Of a DNA stretch of 64,000 bases, positions 34,142 to 43,658 are shown piece by piece (position 1 is the first letter of the stretch; each line of letters opens with the position of its first letter). The notes beneath the pieces are model-generated. The model was given only the letters and a program-made list of their open reading frames with translations. It did no database searches and had not been told where the DNA came from. Position numbers and translations under genes: made by a program. The stretch is from positions 1,168,001-1,232,000 of the forward strand of contig NZ_CP013023.1 of assembly GCF_001421015.2 (NCBI RefSeq), given 5' to 3'. The stretch is from Paenibacillus bovis. Its GTDB lineage: Bacteria; Bacillota; Bacilli; Paenibacillales; Paenibacillaceae.

Positions 34142-34796
34142 ATGGCCGCTGATTACAAAACAGAATCCCAAGTCGTTGATCGCAGAATCCTATAAAGGGC
34201 TGCGTACCAATATAGATTTCTCCCGGCTGGATGCCAGAGTGAAGAGCATTATGGTCACCTCGGCAGCACTCGGTGAAGGCAAAAGTACGACCGTCGCCAA
34301 TCTGGCGATTGCTTATGCGGAGACCGGCCGCAGCGTACTGATCGTCGATGGCGATCTGCGCAACCCGGCTATGCACAAAATCTTCAATGTATCGAATGAC
34401 AAAGGATTATCTAATGTATTGTTCAATACCGCCGAGCTGGAGAAAAATATCCAGCAGAGCCGGACAATGAACCTGAGTGTGCTGACATCAGGTCCTGTCC
34501 CGCCGAATCCATCCGAGATCCTGGGTTCCCGTCAAATGGAAGCCCTGATGGACGAAGTGAAGTCGCAATACGATCTGGTTATTCTGGATACGCCGCCGAT
34601 TCTGCCATTTACAGATGCCCAGGTAGCTACACCGCTGTGTGATGGTGTGGTGCTGGTCATCAAAGCAGGAGGCGAAAGCCGCAAGGATATTGCCAAAGCG
34701 ATGTCCAGCCTGGAATTTGTAGGCGCCCAACTATTGGGAGCCGTACTGAATCAGGCTAACCGCAAGACTCTGGCGAGCGCGTACCACGAACAATAA
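34125..34796 (+). CDS. CpsD/CapB-type bacterial tyrosine kinase
   Basis: 223 residues from GTG 34125, placed 8 bases after AGGAGG. Walker A is A-A-L-G-E-G-K-S-T-T near residues 48-57, Walker A' is V-L-I-V-D-G-D-L-R-N-P, and Walker B is L-V-I-L-D-T-P-P. This BY-kinase works with the upstream modulator to control polysaccharide assembly. The usual C-terminal cluster of several tyrosines is nearly absent: only one Tyr remains in the last residues (S-A-Y-H-E-Q), so autophosphorylation may differ from CapB or YwqD. A structured 390-base gap follows. Confidence 0.92.
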   Translation: MPTTLKWPLITKQNPKSLIAESYKGLRTNIDFSRLDARVKSIMVTSAALGEGKSTTVANLAIAYAETGRSVLIVDGDLRNPAMHKIFNVSNDKGLSNVLFNTAELEKNIQQSRTMNLSVLTSGPVPPNPSEILGSRQMEALMDEVKSQYDLVILDTPPILPFTDAQVATPLCDGVVLVIKAGGESRKDIAKAMSSLEFVGAQLLGAVLNQANRKTLASAYHEQ

Positions 34797-34830
34797 ATAA
34801 GGCAATTCCATCTCCATGTAGTTTGCTTCT

Positions 34831-35120
34831 CATCTGTACAGGCCAAGCTTGGGGTAATGTCTCCTGCACCCATATCACCGGAGGCACTCGGTCATGCTGT
34901 GGGCTGCCATGCAGCCTTAGACGTTTATCGTCAAAGGTATGATGATGAGGACGGGTTGAATGCCCGGCGTCTGTTTGAAGCCGGTCCGATGAATGACGCT
35001 GAAAACACGCGTTATAGGTAAACATACATGGAGAGACTATAACGCGTATTTTCAGAAAATTCTATGCTCCAGTAGACCGGCGGGCGCTGTAATTGCCAGG
35101 ACAAGGGGTTCTGGGATTAC
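34831..35120 (+). ncRNA. candidate structured RNA in the EPS operon (EAR-like position)
   Basis: The gap between the BY-kinase and galU is full of stems: GGCTGC/GCAGCC (34902-34916), GACG/CGTC (34920-34932), GACGGG/CCC-GCGTC (34950-34971), GCCGGTC/GACCGGC (34980-34986 with 35075-35081) enclosing a 19-bp near-perfect stem, CTGAAAACACGCGTTATAG (34999-35017) with 35037-35055, and GTAAT-CCAG/CTGG-ATTAC (35089-35120). No ORF is seen. The B. subtilis EAR (epsC RNA) antitermination element lies in the same place, between epsB and epsC. Sequence identity to EAR is not established. Confidence 0.45.
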
Positions 35121-35187
35121 GGTTCCTACATAAGTGCAACTTGGTCAGCATGACAGAAACAACAAAAAAAGGATAGGGTGTGATCTT

Positions 35188-36093
35188 ATGAAGAAGGTTC
35201 GTAAAGCAATCATTCCGGCTGCAGGACTTGGAACTCGCTTTTTACCTGCAACAAAGGCTATGCCCAAGGAAATGCTGCCCATCGTGGACAAGCCAACGAT
35301 TCAGTACATTGTAGAAGAAGCAATCGCTTCGGGTATTGAAGACATCATTATCGTAACCGGTAAAGGAAAACGCGCAATTGAAGATCATTTTGATAACGCG
35401 TTTGAACTGGAAGCGACACTGCTGGAAAAAGGCAAGCTGGATCTGCTGGATGAAGTACAGAAGTCTTCCAAAGTGGATATTCACTATATCCGCCAAAAAG
35501 AACCAAAAGGTCTGGGTCATGCCGTATGGTGTGCACGCAACTTTATCGGAGACGAGCCGTTTGCGGTTCTGCTGGGCGATGATATCGTCGAATCCGATAC
35601 ACCTTGCACACGTCAGTTGATTGAGCAATATGAAATGACGGAAAAATCGGTGATTGGCGTACAGACTGTACCCGAGAATCAGACACACCGTTATGGGATT
35701 ATCGATCCGATTGAACAATTTGGCCGTCTGCATCAGGTGCGCCAATTCGTGGAGAAACCTGCCGCCGGTACAGCACCATCCAATCTGGCGATCATGGGCC
35801 GCTACGTACTGACACCAGAAATTTTCGAATTCCTCGGTGCACAGGAAGTAGGAGCCGGTGGTGAAATTCAGCTTACCGATGCGATTCAGCGTCTGAATGA
35901 ACTGCAGGAAGTATTCGCTTATGACTTCCAGGGAACCCGCTTTGATGTGGGTGAGAAACTGGGCTTTATTCAAACTACTATTGAATTCGCTTTGAAGAAT
36001 GATGATCTTAAGGCGCCTCTTCTGTCTTCTCTCAAAGCTGTAATCGAGCGGGAGATGCAGGAGGAAGCGCTCATAGCAAGAGGTGAGAGCTAA
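35188..36093 (+). CDS. galU: UTP-glucose-1-phosphate uridylyltransferase
   Basis: 301 residues from the ATG at 35188. The nucleotidyltransferase signature [23 protein letters not shown] is at the N-terminus, with [15 protein letters not shown] and V-E-K-P later, all diagnostic for GalU/GtaB. It makes UDP-glucose from UTP and glucose-1-phosphate in the cytoplasm, the precursor for Ugd at 49865 and for glucosyl transfer. The stop overlaps the start of the next gene by one base (TAATG). A housekeeping gtaB may exist elsewhere. Confidence 0.96.
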   Translation: MKKVRKAIIPAAGLGTRFLPATKAMPKEMLPIVDKPTIQYIVEEAIASGIEDIIIVTGKGKRAIEDHFDNAFELEATLLEKGKLDLLDEVQKSSKVDIHYIRQKEPKGLGHAVWCARNFIGDEPFAVLLGDDIVESDTPCTRQLIEQYEMTEKSVIGVQTVPENQTHRYGIIDPIEQFGRLHQVRQFVEKPAAGTAPSNLAIMGRYVLTPEIFEFLGAQEVGAGGEIQLTDAIQRLNELQEVFAYDFQGTRFDVGEKLGFIQTTIEFALKNDDLKAPLLSSLKAVIEREMQEEALIARGES

Positions 36094-36788
36094 TGACTCC
36101 AAGACAAGGGAGTGAAGCGGAAGCTTTAGCGAGCTATAGCGAGTTTTATGCGACACATGTCGGTAGTATGTCGGCCAAGCTCCGGTTCTACATGATGGTC
36201 AAACGCACACTCGATATCATTTGCTCTTTGCTGGGCTTGATCGTTCTATCACCACTCTTTATTGTACTTGGCATTTTGATCAAGCTAGAAGACCCGAAAG
36301 GAAAGGTGTTCTTTTATCAGACCCGCGTCGGTAAAGACGAGCAGACTTTCCGGATGTACAAATTCAGGTCCATGGTGTCAGACGCGGAAGAACGACTTAA
36401 AGAATTGCTGGCCCAGAATGAAATTCAGGGTGCCATGTTCAAAATGAAGAACGATCCACGCATTACGCGGATCGGACGCTTTATTCGCAAAACCAGTATC
36501 GATGAGCTTCCACAGCTCTGGAATGTACTGCGCGGAGATATGAGTCTGGTTGGACCAAGACCGCCGCTGCCAAGAGAAGTGGAAGAATACAGCCAGCGCG
36601 ACAAGCTGCGCCTGAGCGTAACACCGGGTTGCACCGGATTATGGCAGGTCAGCGGACGCAACGAACTCAGCTTTGAGGAAATGGTCGATCTCGATCTGCA
36701 CTATATCAAGAAACGGGGAATTTTGTTCGATCTGTTTATTCTCCTGAAAACCGTGAAGGTACTGTTTGGTGCCAAGGACGCGTTTTAA
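36093..36788 (+). CDS. initiating sugar-phosphate transferase (EpsL/WcaJ C-terminal type)
   Basis: 231 residues. One membrane segment ([17 protein letters not shown], about 43-65) leads into the bacterial sugar transferase domain: [24 protein letters not shown] and [11 protein letters not shown]. It moves a sugar-1-phosphate, probably glucose or galactose, to undecaprenyl phosphate, the first committed step of EPS repeat synthesis on the inner face of the membrane. It has the short monotopic form without the long N-terminal domain of WcaJ. Confidence 0.93.
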   Translation: MTPRQGSEAEALASYSEFYATHVGSMSAKLRFYMMVKRTLDIICSLLGLIVLSPLFIVLGILIKLEDPKGKVFFYQTRVGKDEQTFRMYKFRSMVSDAEERLKELLAQNEIQGAMFKMKNDPRITRIGRFIRKTSIDELPQLWNVLRGDMSLVGPRPPLPREVEEYSQRDKLRLSVTPGCTGLWQVSGRNELSFEEMVDLDLHYIKKRGILFDLFILLKTVKVLFGAKDAF

Positions 36789-36825
36789 ACAAATAATCAT
36801 ACCGACGATGATGAGGTGACCATTA

Positions 36826-37764
36826 ATGAATAAAGATTCCAAAATTTACGTAGCAGGACATCGTGGTCTGGTAGGATCAGCGATCCTGAGAGCACTGGAA
36901 AATCAGGGTTATACCAATCTGGTAACCCGGACAAGTTCCGAACTCGATCTGCGCAAGCTGCCCGAGGTATACGCGTTTTTTGAACAGGAAAAGATTGATT
37001 ATGTTTTCCTGGCCGCGGCAAAAGTTGGTGGAATTGCGGCTAACAACGATTTTCCGGCAGACTTCATTCGCGACAATCTGCTGATTCAGACTAACGTTAT
37101 CGATGCAGCGCACTTTAACGGCGTACAGAAATTGCTGTTCCTGGGCTCTACCTGCATCTATCCAAAATTCGCTCCACAGCCGCTCAAAGAAGAATATCTG
37201 CTGACCGGCGAGCTGGAACCAACCAATGAGCCGTATGCAATCGCCAAGATTGCCGGTATCAAAATGTGCGAGTCTTACAACCGTCAGTACGGTTCCAAAT
37301 TTATCTCGGCGATGCCAACAAATATGTATGGCCCGAACGATAACTTTGACCTGAAAACATCCCATGTACTGCCTGCACTGGTTCGCAAAATTCACGAAGC
37401 CAAAGAGCAGAGCTCCCCAACCGTTGAAATCTGGGGTACAGGTACACCGAAACGTGAATTCCTGCACTCCGACGACCTGGCAGACGCTTGTATCTTCCTG
37501 ATGAACAATTACGAAGGCAATGAAATTGTAAACGTGGGTGTGGGCGAGGATATCGCGATCAAGGATCTGGCAATGCTGATCAAAAACATCGTGGGTTACG
37601 AGGGTGAACTGGTATTCAACTCTTCCGTGCCGGACGGTACACCGCGCAAACTGGTAGATACGACCAAAATCAACGGTCTGGGCTGGAAAGCAAGTATCCC
37701 GCTGGAAGAAGGCATCCGTGCCGTATACGAAGACTACCGCAGCAGCCTGGCTGTACAGCAGTAA
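36826..37764 (+). CDS. fcl: GDP-L-fucose synthase
   Basis: 312 residues. The Rossmann motif G-H-R-G-L-V-G is at 11-17 and the catalytic pair is Tyr137 and Lys141 (Y-A-I-A-K). The sequence L-G-S-T-C-I-Y-P-K-F-A-P-Q-P is typical of Fcl/WcaG. It epimerises and reduces GDP-4-keto-6-deoxy-mannose to GDP-L-fucose with NADPH. The substrate is made by the next gene product. GAGGTGA lies before the ATG. Confidence 0.95.
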   Translation: MNKDSKIYVAGHRGLVGSAILRALENQGYTNLVTRTSSELDLRKLPEVYAFFEQEKIDYVFLAAAKVGGIAANNDFPADFIRDNLLIQTNVIDAAHFNGVQKLLFLGSTCIYPKFAPQPLKEEYLLTGELEPTNEPYAIAKIAGIKMCESYNRQYGSKFISAMPTNMYGPNDNFDLKTSHVLPALVRKIHEAKEQSSPTVEIWGTGTPKREFLHSDDLADACIFLMNNYEGNEIVNVGVGEDIAIKDLAMLIKNIVGYEGELVFNSSVPDGTPRKLVDTTKINGLGWKASIPLEEGIRAVYEDYRSSLAVQQ

Positions 37765-37837
37765 GCTTTGGCTTTATCTGAACAATTCTTATGTAATGCA
37801 CACTTAAACTATAAAAACATACTGTGGAGGGAATTAA

Positions 37838-38824
<987 letters not shown>

Positions 38825-38839
38825 GTGAGATGATTATGA

Positions 38840-40207
38840 ATGGCTAATGCAATTGCCAAGATAAAGAATAAATTCTCCATGACCCCGGAGAAACGCAAAA
38901 TCTTCTTTAACAGTAACTGGCAGCTGATGGACAAATTCCTGCGACTCGGAATTAACCTGATCGTCAGTATCTGGATTGCACGCTATCTGGGACCGGAACA
39001 GTTCGGACAATATAATTTTGCGATATCTTTCGTAACGATTATTGCGGCTGTTGTTCCGCTGGGGCTGGCCAATATCATCGTCAAAGAGTTGGTGCAGGAC
39101 CCGGATAACAAGAATGAAATACTGGGAACCGTATCTACACTGCGTCTATGTAGCGGATTGATTGCCTTTGCTATTACGATAGCACTGGCTTTCATGATTC
39201 CCGGTCAGGACCCGATGGTTCGCTGGAGTATTGTCATCATCGCAGCCAACATGCTGTTCCAGCCATTGGACGTCATTTCCCAGTGGTTTGACTCTACGGT
39301 GGAAGCCAAGTACGCGGTCTATGCCAAAGGAATCGCGTTTGCGATGACTTCCGTGATGAAAGTACTGCTGATCGTGTTCCATTCCTCGCTGATCTGGTTC
39401 GCCGCATCGTATGCGCTGGAATTGATTCTCGGGTACCTCTTTCTGTTATTTACCCAGAGAAAGAAGATTTCACTTACAAAATGGACATTTAATTGGAAAT
39501 TAGGGAAAAGATTAACAAACAGCTCTTGGCCGCTAATTGTAGCGGGTATCTCAACAATCATTTATCTGAAAATTGACCAGGTCATGCTCAGCTACATGAT
39601 CAATGATACGGCTGTTGGGATCTACGCAGTAGCTGCACGATTGTCGGAAGTCTGGTACGTGATTCCGACGGTCGTCGCCGCTTCCTATTTTCCAAGTATG
39701 ATCAAAAACAAGCAGCTCGGCCCTGAAGTATACAATGCCGAACTGCAAAAGCTCTACAATCTGCTGTTCTGGTTCGCACTGTGTATCTGTATCGCGGTAA
39801 CCCTGATGGCCAAGCCGGTCATCTCCATTCTGTACGGTCAGGAATATATCGAGTCGATCGGTATCCTGGTCATTCACGTCTGGGCCTGCCTGTTCATCTT
39901 TATGAGAGCAGCGCTGAACAAATGGATTATCAGCGAAGGCATGTACCGGTTCGAACTGATCAGCCAGGTGATGGGCGCAGTAACCAAGATCATCGTCAAC
40001 CTGATTCTGATCCCGCTGTTCGGCGGTGTCGGAGCAGCTGTCGGTACTGTACTGGCCTTCATCGTCTCCAGCTACGCATTTACCTTCCTGTTCAAGGAAA
40101 CTCGCGTATCCGGCGTGATGATGTCCAAAACACTGATCTCACCGGTCACAGCAATCATCGCCAAACTTAAACCCGGCAAGGCCAAGCTGCCTGCCAACCA
40201 GGAATAA
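38840..40207 (+). CDS. polysaccharide flippase (Wzx-type, MATE/MOP superfamily)
   Basis: 455 residues with about 12 membrane segments and the polysaccharide biosynthesis (PST) pattern: N-S-N-W-Q-L-M-D-K-F-L-R-L-G-I-N-L, W-I-A-R-Y-L-G-P-E-Q-F-G-Q-Y-N near residues 45-60. It flips undecaprenyl-linked repeat units across the cytoplasmic membrane. It starts 15 bases after gmd. A hairpin (AGGTTCCCC / GGGGAACCT, 40216-40239) follows just past its stop. Confidence 0.92.
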   Translation: MANAIAKIKNKFSMTPEKRKIFFNSNWQLMDKFLRLGINLIVSIWIARYLGPEQFGQYNFAISFVTIIAAVVPLGLANIIVKELVQDPDNKNEILGTVSTLRLCSGLIAFAITIALAFMIPGQDPMVRWSIVIIAANMLFQPLDVISQWFDSTVEAKYAVYAKGIAFAMTSVMKVLLIVFHSSLIWFAASYALELILGYLFLLFTQRKKISLTKWTFNWKLGKRLTNSSWPLIVAGISTIIYLKIDQVMLSYMINDTAVGIYAVAARLSEVWYVIPTVVAASYFPSMIKNKQLGPEVYNAELQKLYNLLFWFALCICIAVTLMAKPVISILYGQEYIESIGILVIHVWACLFIFMRAALNKWIISEGMYRFELISQVMGAVTKIIVNLILIPLFGGVGAAVGTVLAFIVSSYAFTFLFKETRVSGVMMSKTLISPVTAIIAKLKPGKAKLPANQE

Positions 40208-40215
40208 AGAAGCGG

Positions 40216-40239
40216 AGGTTCCCCCGTGAAGGGGAACCT
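40216..40239 (+). terminator. strong hairpin after the flippase gene, no T-run
   Basis: AGGTTCCCC (40216-40224) pairs with GGGGAACCT (40231-40239) with a 6-base loop. The bases after it are GCCATTCTTAAT, so termination would be weak. It may be a partial attenuator or an mRNA-end stabiliser inside the operon. Confidence 0.5.
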
Positions 40240-40441
40240 GCCATTCTTAATGCCAGTCATTGAAAATGCTTGAAATCATCTGAAATAACGCACAACTGAC
40301 ATAGCAACAACTGACATAACCCAACGAACATACACATCAACCAGACGATCGGTTACCCCAGAGGTAAGCCGACGCAATATCTTCTCTTAAATATTTTTGA
40401 ATGTGATGCAGAGGGTGGGCAGAGCACCGGAGCGGAGGCAG

Positions 40442-40539
40442 GAGAATCGTTCCGGAAGAAGCCTTTAAAAATGAATATCCCCTGCTGAAAGCAGTAGTTC
40501 AGGATAATCATTTTTAACAGCGACTGAAGGAACGATCTC
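40442..40539 (+). ncRNA. two-level hairpin element in the EPS operon (element C)
   Basis: Outer stem GAG-A-ATCGTTCC (40442-40453) with GGAACGATCTC (40529-40539), one bulged A. Then an 11/11-base internal loop. Inner stem TTAAAAATGAATATCC (40465-40480) with GGATAATCATTTTTAA (40502-40517), one mismatch in 16. Apical loop with CTGC/GCAG. No ORF is seen in the 424-base gap, which ends at a glycosyltransferase 92 bases later. Such length and fit are unlikely by chance. Role unknown. Confidence 0.5.
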
Positions 40540-40631
40540 ATGCCGAAGCGGTGTCTCATACAACACACTGCTTCATATTCAAGTGAATTTAAGCAAAGAA
40601 ATTCAAGCAAAGAAACAAGGAGGCGTAGGCA

Positions 40632-41792
40632 TTGAAAAAAGTACTGTATGTCCATCATTCGGGTTACATGGGTGGCGCACCGAGAAGCCTGACCTACCTG
40701 ATCAGTCATCTGGACAAGCAAAAATTTCAGGGAAATGTACTCACGATTCGAAATGGTCCTGCGGTCAAGCTGCTGGAATCCGGCGGACTACCGGTGGAAG
40801 TGGCGAAAGGCATGTTTCCTTTCCACGGATCTACAGTATCCGGCATGTCACCGAAACTGTTTGTCCGTAACTTGATCGGCGCATTGCCTACTTATTTTCA
40901 GGCTAAAAAATACATTCGCAAATACAAACCGGATATTATTCATCTCAACAGCACCTGTCTGTTCCAGGTAGCGCGTGCAGCCAAAAAAGTATCTCCGGAT
41001 ACCAAAGTGGTCTGCCATGTGCGCGAGCCGCTGCTGAATTCCTTTGCCGGTAATATCCTGAAACGCATGAATCACAAATACGTGGACGGCTACATCTCTA
41101 TTGACCAGTTCGATTCCGAGACAGTGGATAGTGCAGGCCGCGAACTGGAAATCGTATATAACTTTGTAGACTTCAAATCCTATAATCCGGACGTAAGTGG
41201 TGCCGGCGTACGCAGAGAGCTGGGACTGGCGGATGACGATATCGTGTTCCTGTATATCGGCCGGATCGTTAGCGGCAACGGCGTACTGGATATGGTCAAA
41301 GCATTCAACAAAATCAGCAAAGATCATCCGAAATTCAAATTGATCGTTGGCGGTTTTTACTTTAACAAAAACAATGCGTATGAAGACAAAGTCATGGAAG
41401 CCTGCAAAGGCAATGACCAGATCTATCCGCTGGCTTTCCGTGATGATGTACCACAGATGATTGCTGCCAGCAACGTGATGATGTGCCCGTTCGTCGAACC
41501 GCATTTCTCGCGCAGCATTATCGAAGCGGCTGCGATGAAGAAGCCGGCGATCGGTACCAACATTGGCGGACCGAATGAACTGATTCTGCAAGGCAAGACC
41601 GGTTATCTGTTTGAAGCCGGTGATTACAGTGCAATGGCACAGTACATGATCAAGATTGGTACAGATCCTGCCTTGTACGAGAAGCTGGGACAGAATGCAT
41701 TGTCCTTTGCCGAAGAGAACTTTGATGCCCGTAAAAATGCCAAGCGTACTTTTGACTTTTACAACCGTTTCTTTGTCAGGGAGCCTGTATGA
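40632..41792 (+). CDS. glycosyltransferase family 4 protein
   Basis: 386 residues with a TTG start after AAGGAGG. GT-B fold: N-terminal acceptor domain with Y-V-H-H-S-G-Y-M-G-G-A-P-R-S-L, and C-terminal donor domain with F-L-Y-I-G-R-I-V-S-G-N-G-V and the E-x7-E type segment R-S-I-I-E-A-A-A-M-K-K-P-A-I-G-T-N near 295-310. It adds one sugar to the growing lipid-linked repeat in the cytoplasm. Donor and linkage are unknown. The stop overlaps the next ATG by 4 bases. Confidence 0.9.
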   Translation: MKKVLYVHHSGYMGGAPRSLTYLISHLDKQKFQGNVLTIRNGPAVKLLESGGLPVEVAKGMFPFHGSTVSGMSPKLFVRNLIGALPTYFQAKKYIRKYKPDIIHLNSTCLFQVARAAKKVSPDTKVVCHVREPLLNSFAGNILKRMNHKYVDGYISIDQFDSETVDSAGRELEIVYNFVDFKSYNPDVSGAGVRRELGLADDDIVFLYIGRIVSGNGVLDMVKAFNKISKDHPKFKLIVGGFYFNKNNAYEDKVMEACKGNDQIYPLAFRDDVPQMIAASNVMMCPFVEPHFSRSIIEAAAMKKPAIGTNIGGPNELILQGKTGYLFEAGDYSAMAQYMIKIGTDPALYEKLGQNALSFAEENFDARKNAKRTFDFYNRFFVREPV

Positions 41793-42433
41793 TTAATTCG
41801 TTTATCAAAGTAAAACGCAAAGTAGCCAAGAAATGCTCGACCTGGATGACCCGCCGGATATTCAAGGAACAGCGAATCGCCTTTGGTCCCAACCTGATCG
41901 CAGTCGGCATGCCGATTGTAGACCAGGAGCCGGGCAGCCAGATTACGATCGGCAGCAACGCGATTCTGTGTTCATCGGATTACAGTAATCCGATCGGGCT
42001 GAATCACCGGACGGTGATTCGTACGCTGCGCAGTGGAGCGAGCATTACAATCGGCAACGATGTAGGCATCAGCGGAGCCAGTATCTGTGCCATGTCGAGT
42101 GTTCATATCGGCAACGAAGTCATGCTGGGTGTGAATGTGCAGATCAGCGATACGGATTTTCATCCGATCAAGCCGGAAGGACGGCGCTTTAACAAGCAGC
42201 CTGACGATATCGGCACAGCGGCAACGACCATCGAAGACAATGTATGGGTCGGCGCCAACTCGATTGTGTTAAAAGGTGTGACGATTGGCAAAAACAGCAT
42301 CATCGGCGCAGGCAGTATCGTCTCAAGCTCGATCCCTCCGAACTGTATTGCAGCCGGAGTGCCTGCCAAAGTGATCAAACGTTTGGAAGTGAATGATAAT
42401 GACGTTAAATCCATATACGCTGTCCAATCCTAA
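41789..42433 (+). CDS. hexapeptide-repeat acyltransferase (left-handed beta helix)
   Basis: 214 residues. A basic N-terminus is followed by repeated hexapeptides of the [LIV]-G-x-x-x-x type (I-T-I-G-S-N-A, I-T-I-G-N-D-V-G-I-S, H-I-G-N-E-V-M-L-G) and V-W-V-G-A-N-S-I-V-L-K-G-V-T-I-G-K-N-S-I-I-G-A-G-S-I-V. The histidine expected for acetyl transfer is visible in D-F-H-P-I. It probably O-acetylates a sugar of the repeat unit. It overlaps the preceding gene by 4 bases and the following gene by 41 bases. Confidence 0.88.
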   Translation: MINSFIKVKRKVAKKCSTWMTRRIFKEQRIAFGPNLIAVGMPIVDQEPGSQITIGSNAILCSSDYSNPIGLNHRTVIRTLRSGASITIGNDVGISGASICAMSSVHIGNEVMLGVNVQISDTDFHPIKPEGRRFNKQPDDIGTAATTIEDNVWVGANSIVLKGVTIGKNSIIGAGSIVSSSIPPNCIAAGVPAKVIKRLEVNDNDVKSIYAVQS

Positions 42434-43658
42434 TGACATCACGGTCAAAAGCAAGTTCCTGACGTTTTTGACCGTCATGCTCATTGTGATTACATCGGGC
42501 TCTGTATTATTCGGTAAACTGCTGTACTCCGAATTCATCATGATTTTATTCGCGATTGCGCTGGTGTTCTATTTTCCGAAACGGATTGAACCCAAACAGT
42601 TCCTGATTCTGCTGCTAATCGTTATTTTTCTCCTGTTTAATATGCTGATGTATCAGAATAATCTGAATGGCTATATCGGGTTGATTCTCAAGATGGCGGC
42701 GGTATTCATGGTGCTGAACCGGATCGATCTCCGGCAGGCAGCCAAAAGTTATCAGTGGCTGATCGTGGCCCTTGCCCTGCTGGGTATGCCATTTTATCTG
42801 GCCGGTGTGCTGGATGCGGCGCTGGTGCGCCAGCTTGTTCCGCCGACTCCGGTATGGGGAGGCGCGTATCGGATTACGCCTTTCCATGTATACGGATTGT
42901 GGAACATGACACGTAACCAGGGAATCTTCTGGGAGCCGGGCGCTTATCAGGTGTTTCTGAATTTGGGCATTTTCCTGATGCTGTTCACCAACCGGAAAGT
43001 GCCGAAATGGAAACTGCTTATCCTGACGGCTACCCTGCTGACGACCATGTCTACCTCGGGGTATATGATCTGCGCGCTGATTTACCTGGCTTATGTCATT
43101 CGCAACGGCAAGCGCGAGCAGATGGCGCGAATGGTCATGTCACTGATTGTATTTATCCCGCTCGCACTCTTCATCGTCCAGAGCGGCGTCATTACCGACA
43201 AGTTCCAGGATGATAATGCTTCCTTTAACCGGCGTTCATTGGATACAACATCCAATCTGCAGCTGCTGGTAGAGAAGCCGCTTGTGGGCTGGGGATTCCA
43301 GAATAATGAAGTGCTGATGGAGCGATATGGTATACCCGATTCTTCCAACTCACTGCTGACTTTTGGATATCAGTTCGGACTGCCATTGCTGCTGATTCTA
43401 ATGATTTATTATTTCTTCCAACTGCTCAGGCCGATTGGCGGGGTGTTTCAGACACTGCTCATCTTTATCGGTCTGGTGATTGTCTTCTCAACGGAGAATA
43501 TGCTGTTCCAGCCCGTGTTCATCGTCCTGATGTTCCTGGATACCAGCAGAATGAGACTAAACGAAAAGATAGAGAGTGGTGAAATCCGTGGAAACGAAGT
43601 CAGTCGCATACGTCGCCCCTTACGTCAACACCCAGTTACAGCAAAAGAGGGGATATAG
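42393..43658 (+). CDS. Wzy-like polysaccharide polymerase, polytopic membrane protein
   Basis: 421 residues with 10 to 12 predicted membrane segments. One large loop contains F-W-E-P-G-A-Y-Q-V-F-L-N-L-G, and another S-F-N-R-R-S-L-D with G-W-G-F-Q-N-N; this pattern and size are those of O-antigen polymerase/ligase proteins. As the only such protein in a locus with Wzx and Wzz, it is the best candidate for the polymerase that joins repeat units outside the membrane. The start is ATG 42393 after GGAAGTGA; ATG 42399 is possible. It overlaps the genes on both sides. Confidence 0.8.
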   Translation: MIMTLNPYTLSNPNDITVKSKFLTFLTVMLIVITSGSVLFGKLLYSEFIMILFAIALVFYFPKRIEPKQFLILLLIVIFLLFNMLMYQNNLNGYIGLILKMAAVFMVLNRIDLRQAAKSYQWLIVALALLGMPFYLAGVLDAALVRQLVPPTPVWGGAYRITPFHVYGLWNMTRNQGIFWEPGAYQVFLNLGIFLMLFTNRKVPKWKLLILTATLLTTMSTSGYMICALIYLAYVIRNGKREQMARMVMSLIVFIPLALFIVQSGVITDKFQDDNASFNRRSLDTTSNLQLLVEKPLVGWGFQNNEVLMERYGIPDSSNSLLTFGYQFGLPLLLILMIYYFFQLLRPIGGVFQTLLIFIGLVIVFSTENMLFQPVFIVLMFLDTSRMRLNEKIESGEIRGNEVSRIRRPLRQHPVTAKEGI

